Below the pieces are notes generated by a model, which was not told the origin of the DNA, did no database searches, and was given only the letters and a program-made list of their open reading frames with translations. Of a stretch of DNA of 64,000 nt, positions 49,521 to 58,017 are shown piece by piece. How positions within the stretch are numbered: position 1 is the first letter of the stretch; the number at the start of each line of letters is the position of its first letter. Location of the stretch: the NCBI GenBank assembly GCA_934157205.1, contig CAKPHJ010000002.1:1-64000 (forward strand), given 5' to 3'. The DNA is from an uncultured Clostridia bacterium (lineage in GTDB: Bacteria > Bacillota > Clostridia > TANB77 > CAG-508). The position numbers and the translations under genes are program-made.

Positions 49521-50102
49521 CTATTGATATTTTTGTAGCAAATATTTTTTTGTTTTTTCTAATGCTATTTTTCTAGCACTTATTTTATTTTTTTCATCAT
49601 GAGATAATTCAGCTAATGTTTTTCCATTTTCTAATTCAAATAATTCATCAAAACCAAATCCATTTTTTCCTTTTAATTTTTCAGCTACAAATCCATTTAA
49701 TATACCTGTTTCACAAACTGTATTTTTTCCATCTGACAAAGCTATAGCACATATAAATTTTATTTTTCTTTTTTGAATTGGCACATTTTTTAATTTTTCT
49801 AATAATTCTAAATTTCTTTCCTTGTCTGAGCCTTTAAACCATCTTTTAGTTAAAACTCCTGGAAATCCATTTAAATATTCAATTTCTATTCCTGAATCAT
49901 CTGCAATACATTTTTTTCCTTTAGTAAATTTAGAAATTATTTCTGCTTTTTTTATTGCATTTTCTTCAAATGTTTTTCCATCTTCTTTTATATCTATATT
50001 TATACCTATGTCTTTCATGGATACAATTTTAAAGCAATCTAGTATTTCTTGTGCTTCTCTTATTTTATCTTTATTATTTGATGCAATAACTATTTCTTCC
50101 AT
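49521..50102 (-). CDS. rdgB: XTP/dITP diphosphatase (RdgB/HAM1)
   Basis: 193 aa. VIASNNKDKIREAQEIL, TFEENAIKKAEI, CIADDSGIEIEYLNGFPGVLTKRW and GKNGFGFDELF cover the whole family signature. It removes non-canonical purine nucleotides. Upstream of birA on the same strand. Confidence 0.94.
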   Translation of the reverse strand: MEEIVIASNNKDKIREAQEILDCFKIVSMKDIGINIDIKEDGKTFEENAIKKAEIISKFTKGKKCIADDSGIEIEYLNGFPGVLTKRWFKGSDKERNLELLEKLKNVPIQKRKIKFICAIALSDGKNTVCETGILNGFVAEKLKGKNGFGFDELFELENGKTLAELSHDEKNKISARKIALEKTKKYLLQKYQ

Positions 50103-50337
50103 ATTATTTTCTCCATATTTGATTATATTTTTTCATATTTTTTATTTCTTAATTTTTTCTACATTTTATCACATTTAATATTTTTATACTAGTATATTTA
50201 CAATTTTATGTTATAATATACTAAAAACACCTTTCTGGCTGATGCTTATTAGTTAGAAAGATGTTAAATTTTTTATTATTTTATGATAAAATCTGAAATT
50301 TTTGAAATGTATTGTATTAAAAGGAAGGTGTATTGAT

Positions 50338-51811
50338 ATGGAAATTGAAAATTCTAATGAAAATCAACAACAAAAAAAATTAAAAATAACATTAATTATA
50401 ATTGGTATATTATTAATTTATTCATCTTTAAGAAGTTATTATTATTCATATAAAATGGAGGAAAACTATGAATTGGAAGGTTGGCAAACAGCAACAGCTA
50501 CTTGTATACAAGAAGATCCTTATTATAGCCTTGAGGGTAATACCCAATATAAAAGAACATACCTTTATATTGTATCTGGACAGGAATATACTCTTAACTC
50601 TTGTGAGTTTAATATCTTCCCATATAAGTTAATAAAATATGACTCTAGCAATCCTCACATAGCAAAAATTTATAAAAAAAATAATATTGAAATAGTTATT
50701 TTTTTTATTGGCTTAATATGTTTATTTAGTCCTCTTATATTAAAATTTATAGGTATTAAAAAAATAAATGAATTAAAGTATAAAATTTTAAACATGTCTA
50801 AAAGAAATATTATTAAAATAACAAGAATATGTTTTTATGGATACATGGGACTTTCATTGATATTTGTATTAAGAGAAACTTTTTTTACACCTAATTGGAA
50901 TCAACTTGTAACACAATATTCTCAATCAGAAATAATTTTAGAATGTGCTATTTCTATTATAGTACGGTGTATTTTTAAAAAATATACCTGTCATTTTATT
51001 ATATTTAGGATTTAGTTTTGGCATTAAAAGATTTAAAAAAGATAAACTTTCAGAAATAAATTTCAAAAAATATAAAGCCTATTATAGAGATATATTAGAA
51101 AATTATTCTCCAGCAGAATTAAGCTATATTGATAAATTTGAAATATTACCTCAAAACGATATTGCTGCCACACTATTGTCATTAGAATTAAATAAAAATA
51201 TTTATCTAGGCAATAAAATACAGATTAATAATACTTCTACTGAAAATATATCAAGTAATGAAAAATATATTTTAGATAGTATAGAAGATGGTATAATAAC
51301 TGATCTTAATGAAACTGAGTTCACAACAAAAGTTAAAGAAGATGCTATAAGAAATGGATTATTAACAGATGCAAAAATTGAATGGAAAAAATTTACAATT
51401 TTTTTTAAATTTTATCTATCTTTTATGTTTATAATGAATGTTATTTGTATACCTTTATTTATTGATCTTTTTATTAATCCAGCTAATCTAACTAGATGGA
51501 AAATATTTATGTTGATTCTTGCCATATCATTAATACTATATTTACCATTTTCTATATGCATGTATTTTACTACATATATGTTAAAAATAAAAAATAATAA
51601 TTATGTTAGAACAAAAAAAGGTGAAGAATTAAATGAAAAATTAGAAGGATTAAAAAATTATTTAAAAGATTATTCAAATATACATGAAAAAGATGAAAAT
51701 AGCTTAACTTTATGGGAAGATTATTTAATATATTCTGTAATATTTAATCAAAACACTAAAGTAACCAAAAATTTATGGAATAAATATATACATACATATT
51801 TAAAATGCTAA
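50338..51811 (+). CDS. DUF2207-like membrane protein, expressed via +1 frameshift at CGG codon 210
   Basis: 490 aa when shifted. From ATG 50338 (AAAGGAAGGTG just upstream), frame 0 has a DUF3592-like soluble part (about 50-115) between membrane spans and ends ECAISIIV at CGG 50965-50967; it would stop 17 codons later. Skipping C gives GVFLKNIPVILLYLGF and runs on through YSPAELSYIDKFEI and TLLSLELNKNIYL to the C-terminal spans and LWEDYLIYSVIF, the ending of DUF2207-type proteins. The second frame has no ribosome site before its first Met at 51176, which lies inside the conserved block. Confidence 0.85.
50965..50967 (+). other. Putative +1 frameshift site (GTA C GGT)
   Basis: CGG is codon 210 from the ATG at 50338; dropping C continues the membrane protein to 51811. 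Confidence 0.85.
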
Positions 51812-51894
51812 TATGGGAATAGGAGCAAAACCTAATATAAAAAAAAAAAGAAACCTCTTGCGAGGAAAAGAAATAATTTTCTTTTTTTACTTTG

Positions 51895-52263
51895 TTATTT
51901 TTTTTCATCCCTACTTGATTTTGATTTGGCTGGGTATAAACATACTCCAAATGCCATAATTTGATAGGCTATATAGAAGTCTATACCAAATAGTTTGGTA
52001 GCTACCCAACTTGCAAAAAGTTCAATTATTATGTATCCTGCAATGAGGAATAACAGGATAAACGAGGCTTTATTAGCATATTCCTCAGTATCATTTTTCT
52101 TTCCTAAAATCATGAGATATATGATACTTGCTAATGTAATACATATTGCTGATGCTACATCAATTATCACAAATGCCTTTCCCTGCCCAGTCCAACCTAA
52201 AAAATCAGAAACAAAGTAGCTCAATCCAAAGCAAGCAATCCACAAAGCGACTTTTTTCAACAT
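51895..52263 (-). CDS. Unknown small membrane protein
   Basis: 122 aa with four hydrophobic segments (about 5-20, 28-52, 66-85, 95-110). I recognise no family. AGGAGG is eight bases before the Met at 52263; an in-frame Met at 52269 is only two bases from it. It marks the start of an accessory block of small genes with own promoters. Confidence 0.65.
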   Translation of the reverse strand: MLKKVALWIACFGLSYFVSDFLGWTGQGKAFVIIDVASAICITLASIIYLMILGKKNDTEEYANKASFILLFLIAGYIIIELFASWVATKLFGIDFYIAYQIMAFGVCLYPAKSKSSRDEKK

Positions 52264-52391
52264 ATTCATGTCCTCCTATTTCTTTATTGCTGTTTTCTTG
52301 TTATATATGTCAAACCAAAAAGTAAGAGGTTATTTCCTCCACCAATTAGTGAACATAGGAATTAAATATATTAAAAACTTTATTTAAATAT

Positions 52392-52420
52392 ATTATACCA
52401 TAGTTTAACATAAAATTCAA
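52392..52420 (-). promoter_or_regulatory. Promoter of the membrane protein gene at 51895
   Basis: On the minus strand TTGAAT (52415-52420), 17 bases and TATAAT (52392-52397). Confidence 0.7.
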
Positions 52421-52437
52421 GATTTTATTAGGATTAA

Positions 52438-52602
52438 TTATGAATTTTCCCTAATTTTCTGTAAAATTTTATGACTTACTATTAAATCTGTTGTATAATC
52501 TATATCTTCTTCGTTTATCTCTTTTTTTAATTTGTTAACTATTTCATTTAGTTCTTATATTGTTGAAAATTCTTTGTTATAAACTTTAAGTTTATCTATC
52601 AT
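52438..52602 (-). pseudogene. Remnant of a small gene with an in-frame stop
   Basis: From the ATG at 52602 the frame reads MIDKLKVYNKEFSTI, a TAA at 52557-52555, then ELNEIVNKLKKEINEEDID and IVSHKILQKIRENS. The tail faintly resembles Spo0E-like phosphatases, which I do not claim. No ribosome site, and the promoter of the next gene begins within about 20 bases of its end, so it is probably decayed. Confidence 0.4.
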
Positions 52603-52664
52603 TTTTTCTACACATTTCACTTTTACATTGAAAAATGTATACTCTTAAATTAAACTTTTTTAAT

Positions 52665-52704
52665 ACAATGTAGCCTATTCCTTTTACAGAATAAGCTACA
52701 TTGT
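52665..52704 (-). terminator. Hairpin after the gene at 52713
   Basis: ACAATGTAGCCTATTC pairs with GAATAAGCTACATTGT around eight bases; strong stem, but no clean T run follows on the minus strand. Confidence 0.6.
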
Positions 52705-52712
52705 AGAAATTA

Positions 52713-53153
52713 CTATTTACTTTTCAACTCTTCCATAATCCACTCACAAGCTTCGAACTTTACACCATTTTTCTTTTTGCCTCTTTTCTCGAATTTGAAT
52801 CGAATATATGTGTCGTACGGAAATTCGTAGCACTCACCATCCTTGAGAGATGGAAGTTCAAGCAATACTTCTGCCATATTTTTATTGGCATCTTCCATAA
52901 TCGTCCCCATAGGTCCTCTCGTTTCATAATCGTACGTGTATTCAACGATTCCTCCATCTTTCATCTCTTTCATTTTGGAGACTAAATGTCTCTTGAAAGC
53001 CCTCTTAAATATTGTTTTGGTTTCATCGTCTGTCTCCTTATGATCAAACTCATTAGTAAATGATGCTACTGCCCCCTCTGGTACATATGCCCCTTCTTTT
53101 TCGGTCACACGTAAAAAAAGACAACTTGCCATTGCGTTCAGTAATTTCTCCAT
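52713..53153 (-). CDS. Unknown protein of the accessory island
   Basis: 146 aa, soluble, no family recognised. FKRAFKRHLVSKMKEMKDGG and ECYEFPYDTYIRFKFEKRG suggest a mixed alpha/beta fold. Codon third positions are richer in G and C than in the flanking host genes, pointing to transfer. AGGAGG precedes the ATG, with its own promoter at 53241-53269. Confidence 0.7.
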   Translation of the reverse strand: MEKLLNAMASCLFLRVTEKEGAYVPEGAVASFTNEFDHKETDDETKTIFKRAFKRHLVSKMKEMKDGGIVEYTYDYETRGPMGTIMEDANKNMAEVLLELPSLKDGECYEFPYDTYIRFKFEKRGKKKNGVKFEACEWIMEELKSK

Positions 53154-53240
53154 AATAATTCCTCCTAAATTATGATTGATTTTTTGTGTCCTGCACCACT
53201 TGGTGCAATGGGAATATATTCATAAATACTGTACATATTT

Positions 53241-53269
53241 ATATTAGCATATTTTACATAAAATTGCAA
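53241..53269 (-). promoter_or_regulatory. Promoter of the gene at 52713
   Basis: On the minus strand TTGCAA (53264-53269), 17 bases and TAATAT (53241-53246). Confidence 0.65.
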
Positions 53270-53513
53270 CTATTTTTCGTATAATTGCTAGATATAAAGC
53301 TTATGGAAAAGAATTTTTTTCATAGGAACAGAAATAGACACCCAAAACATACTATTACTTAGGAATTACTCCAACAAGTCATTGAGCTTTATGTATCAAT
53401 GTTAATTTTTGATTCAATCTTATACTTTTATTATTTTTTGCTTTTGAACAACATTCTTGTTTGTAACAACAATTACTACACACTCCTCACATTCTAAGGT
53501 GTTTTTTATACTA

Positions 53514-53557
53514 AAAAAGAGAGATTTGAACTAAAATCTTAACTCAAACCTCTTTTT
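53514..53557 (-). terminator. Terminator of the gene at 53604
   Basis: AAAAAAGAG and AGATTTGA pair with TCAAAC and CTCTTTTTT, giving a hairpin with T run. Confidence 0.7.
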
Positions 53558-53603
53558 TCTTTTTAATTTTTTACTTTTTACAACACTAGATTCCTTGCGA
53601 TTT

Positions 53604-53969
53604 CTACCTTATCATTCTCACCTCATTACATATATCAATCAACTTGTCCTTCTTGATATTCACAATATCATTTCCGTCCGTAAGCACTCCAAGTTTATCA
53701 TAATATTTTAGTGCTTCGTTTATCATTTTTTCAAACTCAAGACCAGCTTCGTTAGTATCAGTGACTTTCACTTGATACTTCCAATATTTCAGCTCATCTT
53801 TTCTTTTTAAAGGTTCTTTTTTTTGGTTCTCCTTATATTCTTCGTACAATTTTGTGATTGAAATAGCTCTTACCAAAAAATCATACAGTGATAATGTCAT
53901 CTTAATGACTACAATAGCAGTCGAAAAGATACCTACAATGATGAAACTTGCAAAGAACTGTTGTAACAT
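53604..53969 (-). CDS. Unknown single-span membrane protein
   Basis: 121 aa. One N-terminal hydrophobic helix (about 4-35) and a Lys/Glu-rich cytoplasmic tail. No family recognised. AGGAGGT lies seven bases before the ATG. Own promoter and terminator. Confidence 0.65.
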   Translation of the reverse strand: MLQQFFASFIIVGIFSTAIVVIKMTLSLYDFLVRAISITKLYEEYKENQKKEPLKRKDELKYWKYQVKVTDTNEAGLEFEKMINEALKYYDKLGVLTDGNDIVNIKKDKLIDICNEVRMIR

Positions 53970-54444
53970 AAAAATAACCTCCTGCCATATTCCTTGCGGT
54001 TACGAGCCAAAGCTCTGATACAAATTGTTTACTTTTTTATTATACCATATTATATTGAATAAAGCAAGTTTCAATGAGTGGCTGCAGTAATAACGAATAT
54101 AAAATTTTTTTTAGAAATTTAAATAATTTTGACCAACTGTTTTTCGCATTTCAGTTATATCAAGGCTTTTAAGCCTTTTCTTTTTTTGCAAAAAGCCCGC
54201 AAAGTCCCTAGGGATGCAAAATATTTTTTTGGACATTTTCAACGTTCTTTTATATAATACAATCAACTAATAATTAGTTTTTTGTCGAAGCGCATTTGTA
54301 TTTTTATATTAATTATTTTTATGTCTATAAGTTTATGGGTTAGGTGGGCATAGAATATTCTGCAAAATACTTTTACGCTTCCATATTTTTGCCTGAAATC
54401 CCCACATATGTTTGAATGCTCTATTATTTGTAGTACTATGTGTG
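53970..54444. other. Intergenic region of the accessory island
   Basis: Holds the promoter at 54039-54067. An overlapping 67-codon frame at 54263-54466 has no ribosome site and I do not count it. No other feature seen. Confidence 0.5.
54039..54067 (-). promoter_or_regulatory. Promoter of the gene at 53604
   Basis: On the minus strand TTGCTT (54062-54067), 17 bases and TATAAT (54039-54044). Confidence 0.65.
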
Positions 54445-54714
54445 TTAATTTGTTATCCACATCCACACACTATCTTTTCCCGTTTTTTTATCTTCATTAT
54501 TTATCATTTCATTCATTATTGATATTGCCATTCCATTTGCTACTAGCTTTAAATCCAACATTGATAAATACCAACTAGTTTTTCCTTCTCTTGTTTCACT
54601 TAGCCATTCTTTACTTATTTCATAATGTGCTTTTTGAAATTTTCCTTCGCTAAAAAACATTAACATTTCAGACATAATTAGATATCTCATTGTATAGTAC
54701 TTTCTTTTTCGCAT
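54445..54714 (-). CDS. Unknown small protein
   Basis: Up to 89 aa. A helical segment MRYLIMSEMLMFFSEGKFQ is followed by a Lys/Glu-rich stretch; no family recognised. The ribosome site is poor (AAAGGA is 19 bases upstream), and the Met at 54690 is an alternative start. It may be a remnant. Confidence 0.4.
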   Translation of the reverse strand: MRKRKYYTMRYLIMSEMLMFFSEGKFQKAHYEISKEWLSETREGKTSWYLSMLDLKLVANGMAISIMNEMINNEDKKTGKDSVWMWITN

Positions 54715-54786
54715 ATCTTGTAATATACCACCGTCCTTTGTTTTTTCTTATTTTATCATTTCTTTGCGAAAAAGTGAATTTCTTCC

Positions 54787-54832
54787 AAAAAAACACAATA
54801 AAATCTCATTGATTTTACTGTGTTTTTTTTCA
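54787..54832. terminator. Bidirectional terminator-like hairpin
   Basis: AAAAACACAATAAAATC pairs with GATTTTACTGTGTTTTT (one mismatch), with A and T runs on both sides. Confidence 0.65.
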
Positions 54833-54958
54833 TTGTTTTTATTCGTTATTACTGAAAACTTTCCCTTCTTCATATTAAAAAATAAATCGTTATTTTTTTG
54901 TGGTTACATTCTCTATTTACTCCGCCCCTATAAACTTGTAAATTACCAATTGTAAAAA

Positions 54959-54994
54959 ACACAGTATATACTTTCTATGAAGTATATACTGTGT
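54959..54994 (-). terminator. Terminator of the lipoprotein/zinc-ribbon operon
   Basis: ACACAGTATATACTT (54959-54973) pairs perfectly with its complement (54980-54994), and T follows on the minus strand. Confidence 0.85.
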
Positions 54995-55076
54995 CAGAAG
55001 GTGTTATATATAAAATCTCATGGCTCTTCCTGATATAAATAGGGCGAACCATCTGCTTTTAGCAGTATATAACCTC

Positions 55077-55286
55077 TTACTTTTGTTTTGACGGATTCCA
55101 CCCGCACGTTTCGCAAGGTTTGCTTTTGTCAAGTTGCAAATGACCGCAGATAGGGCATAAATACTGATACTTTTCTCCCACAAATTCAAACTTTTCATCG
55201 TGGTCAATTCGGAAAGTAAAGCACGAGATGCCGCCACCTCTTTTGTGTCGATACCTATATAGTTTTTCTGCTTTCCACTTTTTCAT
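55077..55286 (-). CDS. Small zinc-ribbon protein
   Basis: 69 aa. Two Cys pairs, CPICGH and CETCGW, in the C-terminal half form a rubredoxin-like zinc ribbon. The ATG at 55286 overlaps the stop codon of the upstream lipoprotein gene as ATGA, so translation is coupled. The frame is open further upstream but without a start site. Function unknown. Confidence 0.7.
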   Translation of the reverse strand: MKKWKAEKLYRYRHKRGGGISCFTFRIDHDEKFEFVGEKYQYLCPICGHLQLDKSKPCETCGWNPSKQK

Positions 55287-55573
55287 TTTTCCAAATCCCC
55301 CGCAACAATGTGTGTAAACATCCGGTCGGCAACATGTACAGCATGTTGGGCTTTGCGCCATTCTGCCGTGTCTGTTTTTGTGCTAAACATAACATCGTAT
55401 ACCAGTTTTGTCCGACCCCAATCAGCTATTTCCACAAACCTCTTTTCTGATTCACTCAGAATGTATTGATCTGGGTCTGTCTCCCCAGATTCACTCGGGG
55501 AGCAACCACACAGACTAGCAAGTAAGCATACCGCTATAATAATTGCTTCAATAATCCGTTTCTTAATCTTCAT
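55283..55573 (-). CDS. Small lipoprotein of the accessory island, CGG used as Arg
   Basis: 96 aa. AAGGAGG lies just before the Met at 55573. MKIKKRIIEAIIIAVCLLAS leads to SLCGC, a lipobox; the mature part is short and unrecognised. Three in-frame CGG codons (55558-55556, 55414-55412, 55324-55322) are read as Arg without any shift, and a +1 shift at the last would hit a stop soon after. This contrasts with the host genes and suggests recent import. Confidence 0.75.
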   Translation of the reverse strand: MKIKKRIIEAIIIAVCLLASLCGCSPSESGETDPDQYILSESEKRFVEIADWGRTKLVYDVMFSTKTDTAEWRKAQHAVHVADRMFTHIVAGDLEK

Positions 55574-55583
55574 GTTTTCCTCC

Positions 55584-56069
55584 TTATTTCTCACACTCCC
55601 ACGGAAACAATGGAATAAGTATATATTTTACCTCACTATCATTTGACGTAAACAGCACTCTAGAAAGCTCGCTGTTTGTAGACCAAACAGTATATAAAGC
55701 ATCGTTATCGCCAATATCTTTCATAACAATACCTAACACATCCCTGTTTACAAAATGCCTCGTACCTGAACTAGATTCCAAAATTGTATAACCGCCGTAC
55801 CTATTCTCTCCCGTTGTGCAATTAATCCGTTCATCCACTCCATGTGGATTTTCATTTTCGCGTAAATTAAACATATCAGATATTTCTATCCTCATGTCAC
55901 TGCACATAAAACGGAAAGCGTGTGGATTCAGCATACAATCCTCTGCCTTTCTCAGGTATCCTACCACGTTGTTTAACCAGAAAAAAGCCCGTCCATCATC
56001 CAGTATCGTTGCATAGACATCTTCGCCTTTGCTTCTTTGTTCTAAGAAAAATTTTTCTAGTTCTCTCAC
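55584..56069 (-). CDS. Unknown protein of the accessory island, CGG used as Arg
   Basis: 161 aa, soluble, no family recognised; GGYTILESSSGTRHFVNRD and YILIPLFPWECEK may be conserved. It appears to start at a GTG with only a weak ribosome site. CGG occurs in frame at 55991-55989 and 55829-55827 (DDGRAFFW and DERIN) with no shift. Base composition is richer in GC than the flanks. Confidence 0.65.
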   Translation of the reverse strand: MRELEKFFLEQRSKGEDVYATILDDGRAFFWLNNVVGYLRKAEDCMLNPHAFRFMCSDMRIEISDMFNLRENENPHGVDERINCTTGENRYGGYTILESSSGTRHFVNRDVLGIVMKDIGDNDALYTVWSTNSELSRVLFTSNDSEVKYILIPLFPWECEK

Positions 56070-56595
56070 GATCTGCTAACCTACTTTCTTTTTATTTTTT
56101 TACTAGATCTGTACGAAAAAAATCTTACCCAATTGTTTTTTTCTTACCATTTCGTCTTTACAATGCCAGTTACTAACTCCGGCTGTTCCATTGTTTTATT
56201 ATTATAGCATATTGCTATTAACCACTAATCTTTACTTGGTTTCCTCCTATTGTATTGTTATTAAGTTACTTTTTCTGAAATTTTACCACACCTCTCTTTT
56301 GGTTTATGTACATATATAATTACTGTACACTTTATTGCATTGTTTACATAATTTATATTAACACATATTTACTTAAATGTCAAATAAATCTAAACAAATT
56401 CAGTAATAAAATTTTGACACGGAAAATATTTGAATTATAAAAAAGAACATGTTCATGAAATATTAAAATCAGATACAATGAAGAAAAAAAGTGAAGATAA
56501 ATTGGTTGAAAGAAAAGTTTTTAGATTATAAGAATAAGAGTGAAATATCAGAATATTTTTTTGATATTTCATCAAATCTATATTGAATTTTTTTA
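56070..56595. other. Intergenic region of the accessory island
   Basis: Holds the promoter at 56355-56383, a ribosome-site-like AGGAGGAAAC near 56245 without a long frame behind it, and a 33-codon plus-strand frame at 56430-56531 that I do not count. The distance from promoter to the gene at 56069 is unusually long (about 280 bases). Confidence 0.5.
56355..56383 (-). promoter_or_regulatory. Promoter upstream of the gene at 55584
   Basis: On the minus strand TTGACA (56378-56383), 17 bases and TAATAT (56355-56360). Confidence 0.65.
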
Positions 56596-56757
56596 TCATT
56601 TTTTTTTTTGAAATTTTTTATCAATTTCATATTTACATTTACACATAGTAGAAAATGCCTCTTTTGTCTTATTGTTTAGTTTTACAAAACTATTATATAA
56701 AGCTAAAATATACATAATAATTAAAACAATAATTTCAATTATAATGTAAATCATCAT
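56596..56757 (-). CDS. LemA-like N-terminal microprotein (possible fragment)
   Basis: 53 aa. TAGGAGGTG stands upstream of an ATG at 56757. A membrane helix is followed by LALYNSFVKLNNKTKEAFST, which closely matches the start of LemA proteins, then a divergent Lys-rich tail ending at an A11 run. LemA is normally near 180 aa, so this is a truncated gene or a stand-alone piece; slippage in the A run would extend it by about 24 residues. Confidence 0.5.
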   Translation of the reverse strand: MMIYIIIEIIVLIIMYILALYNSFVKLNNKTKEAFSTMCKCKYEIDKKFQKKK

Positions 56758-56960
56758 AATTTCACCTCCTAATAAATGCAGTTTATCATATTTTTAATTT
56801 TTTTAATATATTATGTGAAAAATTTCTTTTTTAAGTATTGTAATAATTTTTATCTCTGATATAATTTATTTAATTGGCTAAATAAATTATTTGTTGGTAT
56901 TGTCCTTTGAATAGAAATTTCGAAGGCTCCGTTATTCCATATAATTATAAGGAGGAGGCT

Positions 56961-57131
56961 ATGATAAAAATACTTTTAATATCAATTTTATCAATTTATG
57001 TAATTCTATGGTTTCTCACGGTCATCTATGACATTTATTATAATCATAATAATTTTATATTGTGTGTTATGGATATAATTCATGTAGCCTTTTGGCTGTG
57101 TATTCTCATAGCTATAGTCATCTGGTCATAA
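56961..57131 (+). CDS. Small two-span membrane protein
   Basis: 56 aa, two hydrophobic helices separated by YDIYYNHNN. GGAGGAGG is directly upstream of the ATG at 56961. No family recognised. Only plus-strand gene in the island; a hairpin follows its stop. Confidence 0.6.
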   Translation: MIKILLISILSIYVILWFLTVIYDIYYNHNNFILCVMDIIHVAFWLCILIAIVIWS

Positions 57132-57163
57132 AAGGAACTTTTTTATAGCCCCTATATAAAAAT

Positions 57164-57192
57164 AATCTAGTCCCACAATGTGGGACTAGATT
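57164..57192. terminator. Bidirectional terminator
   Basis: AATCTAGTCCCAC pairs perfectly with GTGGGACTAGATT around three bases, between the converging genes at 56961 (+) and 57215 (-). Confidence 0.8.
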
Positions 57193-57214
57193 GTTGATAT
57201 TCATATTACCTTCT

Positions 57215-57892
57215 TTAATTTCGGCGGAATCTATTTCTTAGTTCTATCCGCTCCAATTCCTTAAGAGCTTCTATTGCCAGTTCCAGATTATCGCTTTGTG
57301 GTGGCATTGTTGTGAAATATTGAGCTAACTTTCCCATAAAATTGAACGGGAACATGGTGCGAAAAAACAAAGCAATTATAAACAATATCACTTCTGGTAC
57401 TACATACCCCATATACATATATATGATAAAGCCTATTAACTGAGTTGTCATAAACGCAGAATATACCGTCATTCCTTTCATTTTGTCGCTTCTAGAAAAG
57501 CTGTCAGCTTCTCTCTCTGTAGGAATTCTTTGTAACTTCCTATAAGCTACAGACACCTTTGTTTCTGCCCCTGAATTTCTTAATTTTTCTTTACCACCCT
57601 TTCTTGCAACAACAATCGTTGCCATTATAAGAAAACAATATAAAAAAACTGGGACAAGATACCATACTGCTCCAATTATTTTTCTCTCGATCAATGGAAA
57701 CAGTATAAACGCTTTCACAAGTATAGGCATAAACCAAATTCCATATATCACCAACCAATCCTTCAAAGTCAGAATTTCTTTTCCATCTACAAGAGTGATA
57801 CCTCCATTCTTATTCCTTATTGCTGTCACGCTTCGTTCTCCTGTGTAAAATGTAATCCGATCATTCTGTACACGTCCGCCAACTACTTTCAT
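57215..57892 (-). CDS. Unknown membrane protein of the accessory island, CGG used as Arg
   Basis: 225 aa with about five membrane spans and a soluble N terminus of about 45 residues. No family recognised; YRKLQRIPTEREADSFSRSD joins the two membrane halves. CGG occurs in frame twice (57859-57857 and 57250-57248) without a shift. AGGAGGT lies about 13 bases before the Met at 57892; the frame to 57967 runs into the promoter. Confidence 0.7.
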   Translation of the reverse strand: MKVVGGRVQNDRITFYTGERSVTAIRNKNGGITLVDGKEILTLKDWLVIYGIWFMPILVKAFILFPLIERKIIGAVWYLVPVFLYCFLIMATIVVARKGGKEKLRNSGAETKVSVAYRKLQRIPTEREADSFSRSDKMKGMTVYSAFMTTQLIGFIIYMYMGYVVPEVILFIIALFFRTMFPFNFMGKLAQYFTTMPPQSDNLELAIEALKELERIELRNRFRRN

Positions 57893-57938
57893 AATATTAA
57901 TACCTCCTAAATTTCTACAAGTTAGGTTATTAATAATT

Positions 57939-57967
57939 ATTATACTGCATTTACATAAAAAAAGCAA
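57939..57967 (-). promoter_or_regulatory. Promoter of the gene at 57215
   Basis: On the minus strand TTGCTT (57962-57967), 17 bases and TATAAT (57939-57944). Confidence 0.65.
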
Positions 57968-58017
57968 TACAATTACATAATTTTGTATGAAGAATTTACA
58001 AATTTAATTTCATATTT

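Larger units (their letters stand above)
52270..52712. other. Intergenic region of the accessory island
   Basis: It holds the promoter at 52392-52420, a broken small gene (52438-52602) and a hairpin at 52665-52704. Nothing else was seen. Confidence 0.6.
53154..53603. other. Intergenic region of the accessory island
   Basis: 450 bases with the promoter at 53241-53269 and the terminator at 53514-53557. No other gene or repeat seen. Confidence 0.6.

Noticed and set aside
54263..54466. 67-codon minus-strand frame
   Set aside because: Overlaps the end of the better frame at 54445-54714, has no ribosome site and no recognisable composition.
54764..54955. 63-codon plus-strand frame
   Set aside because: It runs through a strong hairpin and has no ribosome site.
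55004..55237. 77-codon minus-strand frame
   Set aside because: Lies in another frame of the zinc-ribbon gene, whose CxxC pairs are clearly meaningful.
56430..56531. 33-codon plus-strand frame from a TTG
   Set aside because: Too short and with no ribosome site; Lys/Glu-rich AT sequence can give this by chance.
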